Below are positions 7,208 through 8,846 of a DNA stretch of 8,846 nucleotides, piece after piece (position 1 is the first letter of the stretch; the number at the start of each line of letters is the position of its first letter). The translations under genes were made by a program, and so were the position numbers. The notes under the pieces are model-generated. The model saw only the letters and a list, made by a program, of their open reading frames with translations. It was not told the origin of the DNA and did not search any database. Origin of the DNA: an uncultured Clostridia bacterium. GTDB taxonomy: Bacteria > Bacillota > Clostridia > Christensenellales > Aristaeellaceae. Where the stretch lies: contig CAMDVP010000123.1 in assembly GCA_945877525.1 (NCBI GenBank), forward strand, positions 1 to 8,846. Reading direction: 5' to 3'.

Positions 7208-7210
7208 ACC

Positions 7211-7762
7211 ATGCGGCGCAAGGAACTGCTTCAGCTGTATGAAAAAGTGAAAAGGGTAGACCCCAAAACGGGCAAGGAAAAGTCTGAAGCCAGATACAAG
7301 GGAAAGTATTACCGCGTGGACGCGGCGCGGAAGCGGACGGCTGTGCGGAAACTATGGCTATGCTTTGGCGCGGCGGTAGCGCTGTTTCTGCTGGCAGGGC
7401 TTGTGCCCAGCTGGTCCAGCCTGTGCGGGTATGTGGCCCCCTGGTACATGCTGTGCCTGCTGCCGATGCTCTATCTGCTGATGGGCACGGTGCGCATGAC
7501 TCGTATGAGCGAGCGCCTGACCGAGGTGGACAGGCACGACGGCTTTGGCTATGTAAAGAACGCATCCATCGGCCTGGCAGCGCTGGGCGCGGCCTGGACA
7601 GTGGCGGATGCCGTGTTTCTGATCGCGAGCGGGCTTCCCTCACCCTGGTGGCAGGAAGTGCTGTTCCTGGGCTGCGGCGCAGGAAGCGCCGTGGCAGGCT
7701 GGCTGGCGTGGCGGATTGTGGATTGGCTGAGGGCGGAAGAGATTCCAAGTCAGGAGGCATAA
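7211..7762 (+). CDS. Unrecognised four-helix membrane protein
   Basis: I do not recognise this 183-residue protein. It starts at the ATG at 7211, with AAGGAGG at 7197-7203 spaced 7 bases, which is a strong site. The first 47 residues are hydrophilic and very basic (for example RVDPKTGKEKSEARYKGKYY) and should face the cytoplasm. Four hydrophobic segments follow at about 47-65, 74-95, 118-140 and 148-172. A short charged loop (96-116, SERLTEVDRHDGFGY) lies between helices 2 and 3, and a short acidic tail follows helix 4. There is no signal-peptide cleavage site, enzymatic motif or transporter motif that I can name. It is 3 bases after holA and 17 before the regulator gene, so it is very likely expressed with them. 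Codon use and GC content match the neighbours. Real gene, unknown function. Confidence 0.8.
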   Translation: MRRKELLQLYEKVKRVDPKTGKEKSEARYKGKYYRVDAARKRTAVRKLWLCFGAAVALFLLAGLVPSWSSLCGYVAPWYMLCLLPMLYLLMGTVRMTRMSERLTEVDRHDGFGYVKNASIGLAALGAAWTVADAVFLIASGLPSPWWQEVLFLGCGAGSAVAGWLAWRIVDWLRAEEIPSQEA

Positions 7763-7779
7763 AGGAGGAGGTTATAGTC

Positions 7780-8268
7780 ATGGCAGATACGGCGGGAAAG
7801 CTTATCAAAGAAGCCCGTACAAAGGCGGGACTGACGCAGGAACAGCTGGCGAAGAAAATGGGCGGCGGCATGACAGCCGCGCAGATCAGCCGTGCAGAGC
7901 GGGGCGCAGAAGCCCTGACTCAGGAGCAGCTAAAGAAAGTCGCCAAGATAACCGGCGTCACGCAGGCGTCGCTGCTGTCTGCAGCGCGGGAGAGCAAGCC
8001 CGCAAAGAAGCAGACGGCCAGGAGTGCCGCTAAAACCACGGCAAAATCTGCCGCGGCCACTGCCAGCATGAAGGTAACCGCCGCAGAGAAAAAGCTGGTG
8101 GAGGCCTATCGCAAGGCAGATGGGGACACCCGCAAGGCGGCCCTGCGGGTGCTGCAGGGGGAATGCGGCGAGCTGCTGACCCGCCTGCTGGGCAAGTCGG
8201 ACAACGTGGCGGACGATCTGGCAGACCATTTGGGCGACTTGATTGGCGGACTTTTTGGCGGAAAGTGA
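7780..8268 (+). CDS. XRE-type helix-turn-helix protein with Lys/Ala-rich linker
   Basis: The protein has 162 residues. The start chosen is the ATG at 7780, preceded by overlapping AGGAGG sites at 7763-7771 (8-base spacing for the second). The frame remains open upstream to 7354, but that part overlaps the membrane-protein gene and is not coding. Residues 5-66 form an XRE/Cro-like domain: LIKEARTKAGLTQEQLAKKM, then a recognition helix around TAAQISRAERG (32-42). Residues 72-97 are a low-complexity basic linker rich in Lys, Ala, Thr and Ser. Residues 98-127 (TAAEKKLVEAYRKADGDTRKAAL) resemble the helical tail often found after the HTH in Clostridia regulators. The end (136-162) is an amphipathic, Gly-rich segment, DNVADDLADHLGDLIGGLFG. 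It is probably a DNA-binding regulator or nucleoid-associated protein. Its targets are unknown; autoregulation of this operon is only a guess. Confidence 0.8.
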   Translation: MADTAGKLIKEARTKAGLTQEQLAKKMGGGMTAAQISRAERGAEALTQEQLKKVAKITGVTQASLLSAARESKPAKKQTARSAAKTTAKSAAATASMKVTAAEKKLVEAYRKADGDTRKAALRVLQGECGELLTRLLGKSDNVADDLADHLGDLIGGLFGGK

Positions 8269-8276
8269 GGCTGCGT

Positions 8277-8639
8277 ATGAAATATCCCTGGATTGATGAA
8301 TACCTGATGGCCAAGCCCGGCGTAACCCGGGACTTGCAGAAGGATTGGAACTGGATTCGCTATCAGATTGGTGGAAAGATGTTTGCCGCTATCTGCCTGA
8401 ATGAGGAGAACAAGCCTTACTACATTACCATGAAGCTGGATCCCCTGGAAGGCGAAGCCCTCCGGCAGCAGTATGAGGACATATTGCCCGGCTACTATAT
8501 GAACAAGCTCCACTGGAACAGCGTCCGTCCCGACGGAGCGGTGCCGGATGCGTTGATGCAGCACATGCTGGACCAGGCCTATACACTTGTACTGCACAGC
8601 CTGAGCAGGAAAAAGCAGGCGGAGCTGCTGGGCCAATAA
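8277..8639 (+). CDS. YjbR/MmcQ family protein (CyaY-like fold)
   Basis: The protein has 120 residues, normal for the family. The ATG at 8277 has only a weak ribosome site (GTGAGG at 8265-8270) made from the end of the upstream gene, which suggests translational coupling. The frame is open upstream to 8163, but that region belongs to the regulator gene. Family marks are the early segment GVTRDLQKDWNWIRYQIGGKMFA (15-37), the strand with YYITMKLDP (48-56), and GYYMNKLHWNSV (72-83), which matches the conserved G-x-x-M-N-K-x-H-W motif. Members are small cytosolic proteins with a double-wing, CyaY-like fold; DNA binding has been proposed, but the role is not established. It is the last gene of the operon and is followed after 3 bases by a terminator. 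Confidence 0.88.
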   Translation: MKYPWIDEYLMAKPGVTRDLQKDWNWIRYQIGGKMFAAICLNEENKPYYITMKLDPLEGEALRQQYEDILPGYYMNKLHWNSVRPDGAVPDALMQHMLDQAYTLVLHSLSRKKQAELLGQ

Positions 8640-8642
8640 AGG

Positions 8643-8678
8643 ATGCGGGCGATTCCGAAGGGAAAAGCCCGCATTTTT
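8643..8678 (+). terminator. Intrinsic terminator of the comEC-yjbR operon
   Basis: ATGCGGGC (8643-8650) and GCCCGCAT (8667-8674) form a perfect 8-bp GC-rich stem around a 16-base loop. A T-run at 8674-8678 directly follows, sharing its first base with the stem. Position right after the yjbR stop and the plus-strand T-run fit Rho-independent termination of the operon. Confidence 0.8.
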
Positions 8679-8694
8679 GTCTGTTCCTGCTCAC

Positions 8695-8726
8695 AAAAAA
8701 GGAACGCTTCCCAACGGAAGCGTTCC
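8695..8726 (-). terminator. Intrinsic terminator of tuf
   Basis: GGAACGCTTCC (8701-8711) and GGAAGCGTTCC (8716-8726) form a perfect 11-bp stem with a 4-base loop. On the plus strand it is preceded by AAAAAA (8695-8700), which on the minus strand becomes a T-run right after the stem. It lies 16 bases beyond the tuf stop, as expected for a tuf terminator. On the plus strand only TT follows the stem, so any back-up action for the other operon would be weak. Confidence 0.85.
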
Positions 8727-8742
8727 TTGTGCTACACTGGAA

Positions 8743-8846
8743 TTACTCAATAACCTTGGCCACGACGCCGGAGCCCACGGTACGGCCACCTTCGCGGATA
8801 GCGAAGCGCAGGCCCTGCTCCATGGCGATGGGGGTGATCAGGGTGA
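8743..8846 (-). CDS. tuf: Elongation factor Tu, C-terminal 33 codons only
   Basis: On the minus strand the frame ends in TAA (complement of 8743-8745) and encodes 33 residues, TLITPIAMEQGLRFAIREGG and then RTVGSGVVAKVIE. This is the highly conserved end of EF-Tu domain 3; EF-Tu delivers aminoacyl-tRNA to the ribosome as a GTP complex. The rest of the gene lies beyond the right edge. The gene converges on the comEC-yjbR operon and has its own terminator. Confidence 0.96.
   Translation of the reverse strand, partial: TLITPIAMEQGLRFAIREGGRTVGSGVVAKVIE

Larger units (their letters stand above)
3191..8639 (+). other. Predicted six-gene operon (MBL hydrolase, comEC, holA, membrane protein, HTH regulator, YjbR)
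   Basis: Six same-strand genes follow with junctions of -4, -11, +3, +17 and +8 bases. No internal terminator and no obvious internal promoter are visible. A strong intrinsic terminator sits 3 bases after the last stop. Cotranscription is inferred from this spacing. comEC next to holA is a common Firmicutes arrangement; the other members are less usual partners. Confidence 0.65.

Noticed and set aside
7354..7779. A 142-codon N-terminal extension of the HTH protein
   Set aside because: It overlaps the membrane-protein gene out of frame and lacks protein-like sequence; a strong AGGAGG at 7763-7771 supports the ATG at 7780.
8163..8276. A 38-codon N-terminal extension of the YjbR protein
   Set aside because: It overlaps the HTH gene, reads as a shadow and would exceed the family's usual length; the ATG at 8277 gives a normal 120 residues.
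8701..8726. This hairpin as a second terminator of the plus-strand operon
   Set aside because: On the plus strand only TT follows the stem. The six-base A-run lies on the other side, so the hairpin fits termination of minus-strand tuf.
1..8846. A defence system, prophage, CRISPR array, transposon or RNA gene
   Set aside because: I found no repeat-spacer pattern, transposase, integrase, phage gene, tRNA cloverleaf or rRNA-like sequence on either strand. GC and codon use are even throughout, and most genes are core housekeeping or transport types.

Overview
The window looks like chromosomal DNA from a GC-rich, Gram-positive Clostridia-type bacterium. This is inferred from strong AGGAGG-type Shine-Dalgarno sites, densely packed genes that often overlap by 4 bases, a Bacillus-type pyrimidine-nucleoside phosphorylase, an azlCD pair, a ComEC-HolA neighbourhood and a uniformly GC-rich composition. 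Genus and species cannot be fixed from the sequence. Almost the whole window is coding. I see no tRNA, rRNA, CRISPR, insertion sequence or phage genes.

Left block (1-1935, + strand): the C-terminal nine tenths of a pyrimidine-nucleoside phosphorylase (nucleoside salvage), translationally coupled by an ATGA overlap to a small alpha/beta-hydrolase with a complete Ser-Asp-His triad.

Middle block (1936-3114, + strand): a well-formed sigma-A-type promoter with an extended -10, overlapped by an inverted repeat, drives azlC and azlD. These encode the two subunits of a branched-chain amino acid exporter. A GC-rich stem-loop follows.

Right block (3191-8639, + strand): six genes with almost no space between them, probably one operon. 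They are a YhfI-like metallo-beta-lactamase-fold hydrolase, comEC (DNA-uptake channel), holA (DNA polymerase III delta subunit), an unrecognised four-helix membrane protein, a helix-turn-helix regulator with a Lys/Ala-rich linker, and a YjbR/MmcQ-family protein. The block ends in a good intrinsic terminator. The unrecognised membrane protein and the regulator are the least explained genes.

Right edge (8743-8846, - strand): the last 33 codons of tuf (EF-Tu) converge on the operon, with their own hairpin plus U-tract terminator (8695-8726, read on the minus strand).

I did not find a clearly new biological system. The points most worth a second look are the operon make-up around comEC and holA, the two poorly known proteins in it, and the regulatory architecture upstream of azlC.
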